Shown here: piece after piece, positions 20,600 to 30,321 of the stretch
Numbering within the stretch: position 1 is the first letter of the stretch
How the letters are laid out: each line of letters opens with the position of its first letter
Assembly (NCBI GenBank): GCA_028751875.1
Contig: CM054138.1
Span: forward strand, 37,794,144 to 37,858,143
Length of the DNA: 64,000 bases
Source of the DNA: Rapana venosa
Lineage: Eukaryota > Mollusca > Gastropoda > Neogastropoda > Muricidae
Direction of reading: 5' to 3'
Program-made: the position numbers and the translations under genes
The notes under the pieces: generated by a model
The model's input: only the letters and a program-made list of their open reading frames with translations
What the model was told of the DNA's origin: nothing
Databases searched by the model: none

Positions 20600-22460
20600 A
20601 GATGTTTTGGGGTGTCCTGAAAGGGGATGCTCCGTAGCGGCAGTGTAAAAGGGAAAGCTTGTGGTGGTGGGAGGTGCTTCTGACCCCTATCCCCCCAATC
20701 ATCAAATGCCCCTTTTTGCCTTTTGGCAGTAGGGCAGCAACAAATGTTCTCCACTCCCGTCTGTCCCGGGCCAGTTCGGGTGGTTCCCCCGGTTTGTTGG
20801 AAGGCTTCAGCTCTTTTCGACAGTCCCCCGCCAGTATGTTGGGGCGTCCTCGTTTGCGTTTTCCTCTGGGTCCAGTGGAGGGCTGTTCGGGCGATGTTTC
20901 TTGTTCCTGACGGAGATATGCCCTATCCCTCCCCCTGCCTATGTGTTTATGTTGTCCCCGCTTTCTTGGTTGCAACGGGCAAAAAGTTCTTGGTTTGGAT
21001 GGTCCAGGATTGAGATGCGCAAAAATTCTTTGGATTTTTCGTGTGGAATGTGGATAGTTTGTTTAAGGTCACTTCAGTCATCCTCCAGCACTCCCAGCCT
21101 AAAAAGGGTGGGAAGTACACGCTTGGGATAGTCTTAGTTTGGTTTGGTGCTGTTCTGGGCGATTTCCACCATTGTTCAGATTTCTATAAGCATTTCTTGT
21201 TTGCTAATCGGGTTCTTGATGTCGTGCCGCTCCCCCGTTGCCTAACAGTTCCGAGGTACGTGAATCTTCGTTTTTTGGGAAAATTTTCCCTTCACTGTGC
21301 CCGGTGAGGGGTTTGAACGTTCAGTGTCATCACCTTGTCTTTTTTGATGATTTTTAGGCTACTTAATGTGATGGGGGGTATGTGGGAGTGCCGATCTCGA
21401 AAATCTAGGTCTTCAAGCGTTGGAAGGGGGTCCTCTGTGCCCCCCGATGGTCAGCTGTTGTTTGTTCATCCCCAATCAATTGTCAGGTTGAAGAGTAGTG
21501 CTGACTGGGGAGCCCTGTCTGACGCCCGGGTTTTTTTTTCACTGAAACTGGTTTTGGCTGTTTTCCTACTTGACGTGAAATCTTTACTTTGGGTAACTTG
21601 TGGAATTTATATGTGGGTATGCCCAACACTTTCTCGATGAATGCTGTCAAAAGGTTTTTCAAAATCTAAAAGTTGATGTATATGGCTGTCTCTGATTCCC
21701 TGCCTGTTCGTGATGTTGCGCGGGTGAAGATTGGTCATGCATCTTCTTCCCGGTCTAAACCTGCTGTTTCCTTTCTGAGTTTTTGGTCCACTGCCCCTGA
21801 GATTCGTCCGATGATGATCTTTGCCAGAATCTTGCTGGGAACAGATAGCAGAGTGATTCCTCTCCAGTTGTTACAATTGTTCAGGGCTCCTTTCTTTGGG
21901 ATCTTCACGATGACTCCTTCTGTCCAATCTGCTGGTAGCTGTTTCTCCTCCCATATAGCTGCAAAGAGTGGCTGTAGAACTTTAGATGCAAACTCTGGAT
22001 CTGCCTTGAAAAGTTCTGCGTTGTTTCCATTCTTGAGAGAGCTGATTGCTGCTATAATCTCTTCTTTCTTTGGTGTTTTGATTGCTGTTCACATTGAGAT
22101 CAGCTTCAGGATCTTGTACATCTGCCTCTTCAGTTGATGTGGTCTGTTGAGAACTTCGCTGAAATGTTCTGCCCATCTTGCATCTTGTTCTGCTTCTGTG
22201 GTTAAGTATTTGGCCTTGTTTATCTAGGATTGGTGTTTCGGTGTTGCTCCGGTACTTGCCATTGACAGTCTTAGTAATCTTATACACCTGTCCTTGCTCT
22301 CCCTTTGCGGCTGCCTCCTCTGCTTGTCTTGCAATATCATCCATGTAGGTACCCTTGTCTGTTTTGTCATTCTCTTCACAGTTTAGTAATAACCAATAGA
22401 CCTGTCTATTTGCCTGTGTCTTTCTTTGCCAGGACGTCAGCAGTCTGTCCCGTTTCACAT
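20600..22460 (-). pseudogene. LINE-C: RTE-like non-LTR retrotransposon, RT to C-terminus, frameshifted
   Basis: From 22,460 downward: TSWQRKTQANRQVYW, DIARQAEEAAAKGEQ, ITKTVNGKYR, LDKQGQIL and AEHFSEVLNRP (22,165) are the linker between endonuclease and reverse transcriptase. GITLLSVPSKILAKII (21,860) and AVDQKLRKE are the RT fingers. The C-terminus has RGKRKRGRPN (about 20,860), then a degenerate ELARDRREWRTFVAAL block. The FADD region falls in the noisy part near 21,400 and cannot be read with confidence. Several frame changes make it non-functional. Its 5' end abuts repeat X copy 2 at 22,475. Confidence 0.8.
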
Positions 22461-22474
22461 TACCATTTCAGCTG

Positions 22475-22840
22475 TGTTGCAAAATTAAGATGGCTTGACT
22501 ACCTTGTTTAGTTATCCCCAAATCATGACAACAACAAATTGTGACAATGCAAGACATTAAACTATTTTTGTCAGTGATTTGGCAGTTGGCTAATGGTGTC
22601 GGTCTTAGAGAAAAAGAAGGAAAGATCCCATAACTCTCCTGCAAAGTTTTGTGCTGGTTCTAGTGCAGGCCAAGAGCACCCACTGTGCACCTTGATAATA
22701 GAATGATGTTTTTCTCCATCCCCTGCCTTCTCAGTGAGATCCCGTACATATCAACGCCATGTGCAGAAATCAGTTTTCCTGGAGATAGTATTAAAATTTA
22801 TAGACGAGTCGTGTACCTGTTTGTTGTTGCTTCACCCTTT

Positions 22841-22879
<39 letters not shown>

Positions 22880-22901
22880 ATACTTTATGTGTGTGGTCTT
22901 T

Positions 22902-22969
<68 letters not shown>

Positions 22970-23190
22970 GTGTGTGTGAGCTCAAGCATTTGCTGTTTTA
23001 AGTATTATTTCTTTATTTGCTTTACGAACGGGGTTCACGTTTTTCTCTATGTTCTGATAGTTAATGCGATGGACACAAGGCAGTAAATGGGGCTATGCTA
23101 TTTTTTAATTGATAGTTTAATTAATTACTTTTGGTGATGCATATAGGTGCTGTGCTCAGTTTCTATGAAGTTGCTCAGATGTCGTGTGCT
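22475..23190 (+). repeat. Dispersed repeat X, copy 2, with AT and GT microsatellites
   Basis: Matches copy 1 (3995-4500) from AAAATTAAGATGGCTTGAC to TACTTTTGGTGATGCAT. It carries about 110 extra bases after GTCTTAGAG. An expanded AT then GT dinucleotide tract (22,847-22,970) sits where copy 1 has only a short TTCTGTGCTCATGCGTATG stretch. Confidence 0.8.
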
Positions 23191-23254
23191 TTGGGGAAAA
23201 AAAAAAAAACAAAATGTTATTGGATAAATAATCCCAAATAATAGTATCTGTTTG

Positions 23255-23520
23255 GATAATAAAAATTTCATGTATCAGATTATTTTAAGTAAAATATAAA
23301 TATTCCTGTGAGTAAATTTGACACTTCTAAATTCCAAAAGTGTCTGGTTGTAAGGTACCAGCGCTTCAATCGCCTCTGACGAAGGCCATCCAGGAGCCAA
23401 ACTCGGGCATGTCAGGCCAAAGGCATGTTTCTTACTCACTTTGCTTAAAATGCTGTCATTGCAAGATATTATTTTCTAGAGATTTTTTAAAAATTAAATT
23501 TCGTGATAAAAAATGATTGA
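23255..23520 (+). repeat. Diverged direct repeat Z, left unit
   Basis: AAAAGTGTCTGGTTG, then ATCGCCTCTGACGAAGGC, CATCCAGGAGC and GCTTAAAATGCTGTCATTG. The same blocks in the same order recur at 23,810-24,066. The TGACGAAGGCCATCCAGGAG part resembles sequence often found near retroelement 3' ends (low confidence). Confidence 0.7.
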
Positions 23521-23524
23521 CCAC

Positions 23525-23690
23525 TTCAATTTCCAGAATTAAAAACGGTATTTTACACACCGTTTTTTCCATTTATTCTGCATTTCGAGGATGGGGAATA
23601 AGCACACATGCATTTTTTTTTATACACCCGTTCTTGTGTGCATCAGGTTCGATCCCAAACCTTTTTGCATCTTTCACTAGGATCACCAAA
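23525..23690 (-). mobile_element. SINE-A fragment, left arm of an inverted pair
   Basis: Reverse-strand SINE-A 3' end (TTTCGAGGATGGGGAATAAG, CACATGCA, TATACACCC, GGTTCGATCCC). The flank AATTAAAAACGGTATTTTAC is shared, reversed, with the copy at 24,130-24,290. Confidence 0.7.
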
Positions 23691-23809
23691 ATAAAGGCAT
23701 AAGATTCATTAGATGTTTATTTCTCCTATTTTTGTGCAACATACATTTTAAGCATGTTTTCGTTCTCTTTTTATCATCGTCTGTCGATGGCAGCTTAAAA
23801 AGGCCACAG

Positions 23810-24066
23810 CAATAATAAACTTAAATATTCTTGTAAATGCGATTACACTTAAATTTTGAAAAGTGTCTTGCTGCCCTTGCTCACCCAAGTGAAGGTTCAG
23901 TTATCGCCTGGACATCTGAAAAGGCTCATCCAGGAGCTAAAAACTCGAGTCAGATCGGGCCCAAAGGAGGGTTTCTTAAACATTGCTTAAAATGCTGTCA
24001 TTGAAAGGTATTATTTTGTAGGTTTCTTTTTGTTTGAATCTTTGATGAATAATTTTCAAAATGATT
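23810..24066 (+). repeat. Diverged direct repeat Z, right unit
   Basis: Second copy of the unit at 23,255-23,520, including CATCCAGGAGCTAAAAACTCG and GCTTAAAATGCTGTCATTG. The two units lie about 550 bases apart. Confidence 0.7.
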
Positions 24067-24129
24067 GAGATATCGTTAGTGGTTACCTGCGCTTGTTTTG
24101 TTATGTTAATTGACAGAATAGTCTAGATT

Positions 24130-24290
24130 ATGACATTTGTGACCATACTTTTCGGGCACAAACGGGATCGAACCTGGATCTGGGTGTATAAAAAAAAAAT
24201 GCATGTGTGCTTATTCCACCATCCTCGAAATGCAGAATAAATGGATAAACGGTGTGTAAAATACCGTTTTTAATTCGGGAAAAATTAAAA
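24130..24290 (+). mobile_element. SINE-A fragment, right arm of an inverted pair
   Basis: Plus-strand SINE-A 3' part (GGGATCGAACCTGGATC, TGCATGTGTGCTTATTCC, ATCCTCGAAATGCAG), then GTGTAAAATACCGTTTTTAATT. It is the inverted partner of 23,525-23,690, and both arms carry the same extension past the SINE tail. Confidence 0.7.
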
Positions 24291-24589
24291 ATTGATGAGC
24301 ATTTGCTTTGGTATGCATTTTATTTTACTTCATGGTATGGATGCAGATTTATTGCATGGGTGGGCACATGTACTCTGTTCTGGCGGTGTCTCGCTTTGTC
24401 GTATTTGATTCTTGCTCATTCTCTGCAGGCCTCCACTCTATGCACATGAGACTTTGAGAGCCACAGTGTTCTTGAGACAAAACATATCAATCACATGTAA
24501 CCAAGAAATCATGTCCCACATTCTCCATTTGAATAAGTACTCTATGATAGACTGGTCCATGTTCAATGTTGGCCTACATTCATACGTAG

Positions 24590-25395
24590 AATTTGCAAAT
24601 GTGGAAAACATTGTCGATCCAACGTTTTCATGATGATGTTTGCAAGTTTTGCTGCCGAGGTATAGCTGACCTTTACTGTGTGCTGTGAAGCGTGTAATGT
24701 CAATGCCTGCCCCTTTTCCCTTGCCCACTTCAGCCAGCGAGAGATGCTAGTAGCCCTCTGTGCGGTGCTTGGAGAGTGATAAACAAATGTTGGGTGGAAG
24801 GAATTATGAGCCCTCAGTTCTTTTTCTCCACCTAAGGTATTCTTTCAAAGTGTGAACTACACACACAGCCTCCTTTTCCACAAAAGCCATGGTTATTCAG
24901 TGATTGATGGAGTCCTCTTCTGTTTTAATAAACTGGTTACCTAAAATATACATTTTTTCCTTGTTAGTTTAAAATATCATATATGTCAAGTGCAGCAATA
25001 GTCTGACACCTTTGACCTGGCAGTAGCAAAATTTACATCACAAGTTTCATTTCTCAGTTCCTTTTAACGTCCCGTTTTTTCCACTGGAAATCGCATTTCT
25101 AGCATTTTCGGGACAAACTTTACATCCCAAATTTGATGATCTTTGGGTAGTGATGCTTTTCTTTCACAAACACCCTTCTTAAATCTTTTTACAAGTTCAT
25201 ATAAGAACGTTGCCCTTCTTTCATAGTTTCCAGAGAAAAACAACTTATTCCAGAACAAGGAGTGCCCACAGTACAACCTAAATGTCCTTTTTTCACAGCT
25301 GCCAGAAATTTACAGCTTTTTGGGTGATGCAATGAAGCTGAATCCTTTTGTTGCTCACAAGCGTACCTCTCGCACTTCCGTATGTACACATCTGA
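24590..25395 (-). pseudogene. Fossil tyrosine recombinase (DIRS/Ngaro-like element)
   Basis: Minus-strand pieces, in order but in shifting frames, follow a retroelement tyrosine recombinase. VYIRKCERYACEQQKD is near 25,390. LVKRFKKGVCERKASLPK and HQIWDVKFV (25,200-25,130) belong to the core-binding domain. LLLPGQRCQTIAALDIYDI (25,010-24,970) holds the first catalytic arginine. VHTLKEYLR is near 24,850. SISRWLK and AGIDITRFTAHS (24,750-24,680) follow, where the H-x-x-R arginine is replaced. TSAAKLANIIMK comes next, then CKFYV at about 24,610 with the presumed catalytic tyrosine. Such enzymes integrate circular DNA copies of DIRS-like elements. In-frame stops and shifts make this copy inactive. 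No adjoining reverse transcriptase was recognised, so a stand-alone recombinase is possible. Confidence 0.7.
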
Positions 25396-25574
25396 GGATT
25401 GAGAATTGGTAGTGTCTTCAAAACAACCTTATGTTCTGAATCTTTCCCTGCTAAATTTGCGGACTACCGAGTCAAACTTTTCCTTAGTGGGGTGTTTCAT
25501 AGAGTGATTTTGGCTGACAAGAGGACAGGCCTGGCTGTGAGAATTTTCATCAGTGCTGGCCAAAAAGGGGTTTC

Positions 25575-25808
25575 TTTTTCTTTTTTTTATATCGAGGATA
25601 AAGGAATAAGCACTTATTTGCTTTTTACCTCTAGTCCCGTGGGTATGCGGTTTTGTAAATTCTGCCATCTGTTCCCACCGACACACAATGGCCTCTCTTA
25701 TGAAAAGCGGAAAAAAGATTTAACGTGTGCGCAAGTGTTCTGCGTGCGTTCGCACACGGGGCCTCGGTTTATAGTCTCATCCCAAGGACTTAGGGTGGTT
25801 TTTTAGGC
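25575..25808 (-). mobile_element. SINE-A, 5'-truncated
   Basis: Reverse complement of the SINE-A body, from tail TATATCGAGGATAAAGGAAT to CCTCGGTTTATAGTCTCATC. The tRNA head is missing. It lies just upstream of the recombinase fossil. Confidence 0.85.
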
Positions 25809-26079
25809 TCGTGCTACAATAACCTCTCATGTAGTCTTCTTTTAAGCTTGCCGGACACGGGATTGAATGCTGAAAGTGACAAATCAATAAAAGTCTAATT
25901 TGGCAATGTAGAATGGATATTTTTTTCTTTAGAATCATCTTTAGCGGCAGCAGTCCTTGATCAAAATGGCGCCGGGAAAGACGCGGTTACACCCAAGCGG
26001 TCTGTCTTCATTCTTTCGCAGCAACAGTCACGTCAAGTCAAGGCTGGTCCAATCTTTGATGTTCTGCACCCATTTTCTT

Positions 26080-26330
26080 CATCTGTCTGCCCTTGAGTAA
26101 GATACATGACGCCTGACAGCACCAGACCACTCCAGCTTCCTCCTCGTTACAACAGCCAGAAGGCTTTCATGATCATCTTTTGTCACACTCATTCGTTGAT
26201 TCTGTGGTCCATCTAGAAAATGTGTAGGAGCCTTCTGAATTATTTGATTTCGAAGGCTCGTATTTTCTCTTCCATTTCCGTAGTCAAGGTCCATGTAGAC
26301 TACGTTATGCTTAAATTTCATATATGCTCG
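26080..26330 (-). pseudogene. LINE C-terminal fragment
   Basis: Minus-strand frame with FLDGPQNQRM and LLAVVTRRKLEWSGAVRRHV, followed past a stop by KWVQNIKDW. GPQE..LL..VKRRKL.WFGHV.R and W..NIKDW are standard blocks at the end of LINE-B-type proteins. No reverse transcriptase is left. Confidence 0.65.
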
Positions 26331-26436
26331 GCTTCATTGATGTGGGAAAGGAGCATTTACTACTGGCTGCTTAACTGGTTAATTGACAGGAGGCGTTTTG
26401 TGTGACATGACCAGTTTTTAGGAAAGTTTCCCTTGT

Positions 26437-26612
26437 TGGCCAATGACAATTATCAATGACATAATTACCAATGACATAATTACCAACGACACAATCACCA
26501 GTGACACAATTACCAATGACGTAATTACCAATTACATAATTTTCAATGACATAATTATCAATGATACAATTCAATGACACAATTATCAATGACAATTATC
26601 AATGACATAATC
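26437..26612. repeat. Minisatellite, 15-bp unit
   Basis: About a dozen imperfect units of AATGACATAATTACC. Units alternate between ATAATTACC, CACAATTACC and ATAATTATC forms. The open frame over it (NYVIGNYVIGN) is the repeat translated. Confidence 0.9.
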
Positions 26613-26621
26613 ATCAACTGG

Positions 26622-27250
26622 GGAAATCGGGAAAAGTGCTGAAGATTGCAAAAAGTACTCAGGAAAAGTGCTGAAGATTGCAAAAAGTACTCAGGAAAAG
26701 TGCTGAAGATTGCAAAAAAGTACCCAGGAAAAGTGCTGAAGATTGCAAAATGTACCCAGGAAAAGTGCTGAAGATTGCAAAAAGTACCCAGGAAAGGGGA
26801 TGAAGATTTATTTTTTCTATTTTTATTTTATTCTTTTATATCGAGGATAATGGAATAAGCACTTTTGTGCTTTTTTACATCAAGTCCCCGAGTGTTTGCG
26901 GTTTTGTAAATTCTGTCATCTGTTCCCACCGGCACACAATGGCCTACTCTTACGAAAAGCGGAACAAGATGTAACGTGTGCGCAAGATGTTCTGCGTGCG
27001 TTCGCACACGGGGCCTCGGTTTATAGTCTCATCCAAAGGACTTTTGGGGAGTGTGGAGTCTGCACTGATGTTAACTCCAGGGGAAAATATCCCCTTGAAC
27101 GGGAATCGAACCGGGGTCGTCAGATTGCGAGCGCAATGTTCTGACCACTAGGCTATCCCGTCTTGAAAAAAAGTACTGGGAAAAAGTGCTGAAGATTGCA
27201 AAAAGTACTCGGGAAAAGCTCTGAAGATTCTAAACAGTACTCAGAAAAAG
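26622..27250. repeat. Minisatellite, 31-32-bp unit, split by a SINE
   Basis: Five to six units of GGAAAAGTGCTGAAGATTGC plus AAAAAGTACTCA lie at 26,622-26,808. Two or three more, more diverged, lie at 27,167-27,250 on the other side of the SINE-A insertion. Confidence 0.9.
26812..27166 (-). mobile_element. SINE-A, full length, inserted in the 31-bp minisatellite
   Basis: The best copy in the window, about 350 bp. On the minus strand it starts GACGGGATAGCCTAGTGG (box A-like) with box B GGTTCGATTCC about 50 bases on. It continues with the body (GTTAACATCAGTGCAGACTC, CGAACGCACGCAGAACATC, GAGTAGGCCATTGTGTGC) and ends in TTATCCTCGATATAAAAGAA and an A/T tail. Pol III transcription from the internal boxes is expected from family knowledge. 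Confidence 0.92.
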
Positions 27251-27625
27251 TGTTGTTTTCACTTCATTTCCCGAGACTTCTCCAGGAATGCACCATTACC
27301 TACAACTGTGTTCAGTCATCAATCTTCACCACGATGCCTACTTGGGAAAACTGAAAACTGAAACCCAGAAGTAGTTAAGTCATGCAACTGTTTTCGTCTT
27401 TTTGCCAGCAAGTTGTTCCTCTTGTTCTTTCTTTAAGTAGGATAGCGGGAGTCACAAGCTTGATGGTAGTTATTTCGTTCTAATGATATGTTTTGAAAAC
27501 TTCTCAGAAGAGGTTAAAAAAAAGAGAGTCTGTATCGATGAAACTTTTGTATTATTGGGGTATTGTTTTTAGTTGCTTGCTTTTACTTTTTTTGTTTTCT
27601 GCAGTGTGTTTGCACTAGCTGGTAC
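27251..27625. other. Non-coding, nothing recognised
   Basis: No repeat, RNA gene or exon recognised. Confidence 0.4.
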
Positions 27626-27629
27626 CTCC

Positions 27630-27838
27630 CCAAAAGTCTTTCGGATGAGACTATAAACCGAGGCCCCGGTGCGAACTCACGCAGCATCTTACGCACACGT
27701 TAACTCCTGTTCCGCTTTTCGTAAGAGTAGGCCATTGTGTGCAGCTGGGAACGGATGACAAAATTTACAAAAACGGGGACTGGATGTAAAAAGCACACAA
27801 GTGCTTATTCCATTATCCTCGATATATAAGAATAAATA
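27630..27838 (+). mobile_element. SINE-A, 5'-truncated
   Basis: Begins in the body (CCCCAAAAGTCTTTCGGATG) and runs to CATTATCCTCGATATATAAGA and an AATAAATA tail. Lacks the tRNA head. Confidence 0.88.
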
Positions 27839-27839
27839 A

Positions 27840-28925
27840 ATACATAAAATGAAATGTCTAGCCGTATTTGGAAACAGCTCTCTTTTTTGTTTGCAAACTT
27901 TGCAAATTTAGCAATAATGAAAAAATACGTAAACATTCCGCAAAGATGATTATACAGCTTTTGGGGGAAGTAAGTACCAGAAGTTGTGACACGTTTTTCC
28001 ACACAGCAGCAAGGAAGGAAGCTGATGATTGCTGACGTGATGGGATTTTTTTAGTCGAGTGATTTTTCCTTCTTCTTGGTTACCAGTCAAAACAAAATCA
28101 TATACTTTTTGCTCCCATTTCTGTAGATTGATTTTGTGTTTGAGAGGTTTCGGAAACCAAAATACATCGGAAGTCTCCTTCCAGAAAACAGTCCAACAAC
28201 TTTCAAGTAATGAGAGAGAAGCACGTTACGAACACAGTAGATTGTGTGTGATATCTGGCATTCTGATTTTGGGTGCATAACCTTTTGATGACCTGGATGA
28301 GCTTGACCAGTTTCAGCTTGCATGACACTCTGCTGAATAGTGCAGAGAAGTGCAGTGACAGGGGAAACTAACTTTAAAAAAAAGAAAAATGAAATGTTCC
28401 TTCGTAAAAAAGCTATAAAATAGAAAACAACAACAAACAAAACAAAAGAAACAGAGAACAAGCACTATTTGACACGGCACACTTTCTTTATTTAAAAGCA
28501 ATAAACTGCAATATTTACAGAAACAAAACACCAAACAACCACAAACACATACACAGAGAGAGTAAAAATTCTGTCATGATTTTGTATTAGGAGAGGACTA
28601 GTAGTTACACTGCTTGTTTATCATTTACTTGGCAGAGAAAAAAACCTGAGAGATTTCTTGCTGAGCACAGCAAGGCTGGTGGCATTTTCAGCCAAGTGAA
28701 GGGCAGGTGTGGTTTTCCTTCCCAGCTGACATCTAAAAAAGACAGAATGGAGAGCTTCTTGCTCCCTTCCTGCTGATTTGTTTTGCATGTTAGAATCTGA
28801 GAGGTCATGGAATCGGTTTCCAATGACCATACTCCGGTAAAAGTTTGCTTTGAAAAGTTGTCAAGAAACTTTAAAGTAATATTAGAAAAGCAGTAGAATC
28901 ACAGTTGTTTTTCTTTGACATGCTG
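27840..28925. other. Non-coding, nothing recognised
   Basis: Includes minus-strand frames of 124 and 72 codons without recognised domains, and an AAACAACAAACAAAAC-rich patch (28,420-28,450). No feature supported. Confidence 0.4.
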
Positions 28926-28941
28926 TATCTTTTCTTCGGGG

Positions 28942-29229
28942 ACGGGATAGCTCAGTGGTCGGAGCACTTGCTTTCCCCCAGCCAAGTTAAGCAGCGTTGA
29001 GCGTGGTTACCAGTTGGATGGGTGACCGTTTGCGCGCCTTGGCTTCAGTACAGTTCCCCCAGTTCACCCAGCTGTAAATGGGTACCTGCCCTCTTTAGGG
29101 TCAGGGAAGGTAAAGCAGCGAGGGAGAGGAGATGGGCGCCGCCCTCAATATGCTGGCCCTAGAGAAGTGAGGTCTCTGACGCCTCGCTCCCCTACGACCT
29201 TATGGGACTCCTTTACCTCCTTTACCTTT
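28942..29229 (+). mobile_element. SINE-B: chimeric tRNA-5S rRNA SINE with target-site duplication
   Basis: The head ACGGGATAGCTCAGTGGTC is a tRNA-type box A start. From 28,983 the sequence follows 5S rRNA: CAAGTTAAGCAGCG, GAGCGTGGTTA, TTGGATGGGTGACCG match the A box and the intermediate element/C box of the 5S internal promoter. The rest (GGTACCTGCCCTC, AGCAGCGAGGGAGAGG, GACGCCTCGCTCCCC) is the SINE body. The 15-mer ATCTTTTCTTCGGGG occurs at both 28,927-28,941 and 29,230-29,244: a perfect target-site duplication, so the insertion is recent. The usual tRNA box B is not seen; the 5S part takes its place. A second copy is at 33,390-33,608. Confidence 0.9.
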
Positions 29230-29329
29230 ATCTTTTCTTCGGGGTTCGCTACCGTCTGATGAAAATGATTTCTAATGGAAATACTCAAGCAAATGTGCAT
29301 AAAGACATAACTATATTTAATATCGATTA

Positions 29330-29453
29330 ACTATATTTAATATCGGGGATTGGCTGTAAAAATGCACATGAGTGCTTATTCCATTATCCTCGATATAAAA
29401 AAAAGCGCTTTGATTTGTTGCTTTACAAGATTCAGCGCTATATAAATTCCATA

Positions 29454-29507
<54 letters not shown>

Positions 29508-29515
29508 AGTGTACA
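29330..29515 (+). mobile_element. SINE-A tail joined to a LINE-H-type 3' end, with ATT array
   Basis: GGGGATTGGCTGTAAAAATG to TTATCCTCGATATAAAA is SINE-A. It is followed by GCTTTACAAGATTCAGCGC, TATATAAATTCCATACA and about 18 ATT units. The second part matches the 3' end of LINE-H (40,008-40,160, reversed). Confidence 0.75.
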
Positions 29516-29847
29516 TTTGAAGCTCTTACGCTCACTAGTTCCTACATTCGAGAGAGTTGTTACAGACAGAAGTTAGAAGTTATAGAATCCCCAATTTTGG
29601 TCTCTTCTCGTCACAGTTCCTTAAAAAGATTAATTTGATAAATAGCGGTGAAACCATTGCAGTCGAAATGAAAATGTCCTATTGTTATGAGCACATACGT
29701 GGTTATAGAATTCATATTTCATTGTGTCACAACCCATTGACTTGATATGCAATTGGTTCTGCATTTACACCATTGCTTGTATATATGTGTGAACTTCAGC
29801 AGTGGAGTGGACTGCTGCAGTCAAGTGTGTGGGCAACTCGTAAAGAT

Positions 29848-30281
29848 TCAGTACTGTCTGGCATGGAGGGGTAAACAATGAGTGTTTAATGCGTTGCCCT
29901 CTTGCGGTTTGTCTGCTCTGTCTGCTTCAAAAAGATTTGGCATGTAAAGAAAGTGTTACTCGTGACTTTGAGATATTTTTTTTCTTCACCTCTGTGGATG
30001 GAGAGCTAGAGTTGTGCTGAAGGCCTGTCATGGGTTAAGTTGTTTTCAGCGTCACATTTCATCAGCACTGTAGAAAATGTGTGGGTGATGGGGTTTTTGA
30101 CCTGAGCCAGGAATGGGTTTGCACACGTGTATACTTGTTTCTGAACCGAAGCTGGGGGCGGGAGTGAATATACCTTTGCAATTTGGATTGTTACTACTCA
30201 GTGCTTCTGGTCGGTGCGAGCGTGTCATAGCGTGAGGGTGTTTTTGGATGGCCAGTCAGAACTATTGTGTGGTACACCTTC

Positions 30282-30321
<40 letters not shown>

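Noticed and set aside
27118..27166. A tRNA gene on the minus strand (box A and box B present)
   Set aside because: It is the head of SINE-A; the sequence runs directly into the SINE body and shows no proper acceptor stem closure.
28981..29030. A genuine 5S rRNA gene
   Set aside because: Only the internal promoter part of 5S is present, flanked by SINE sequence and a target-site duplication.
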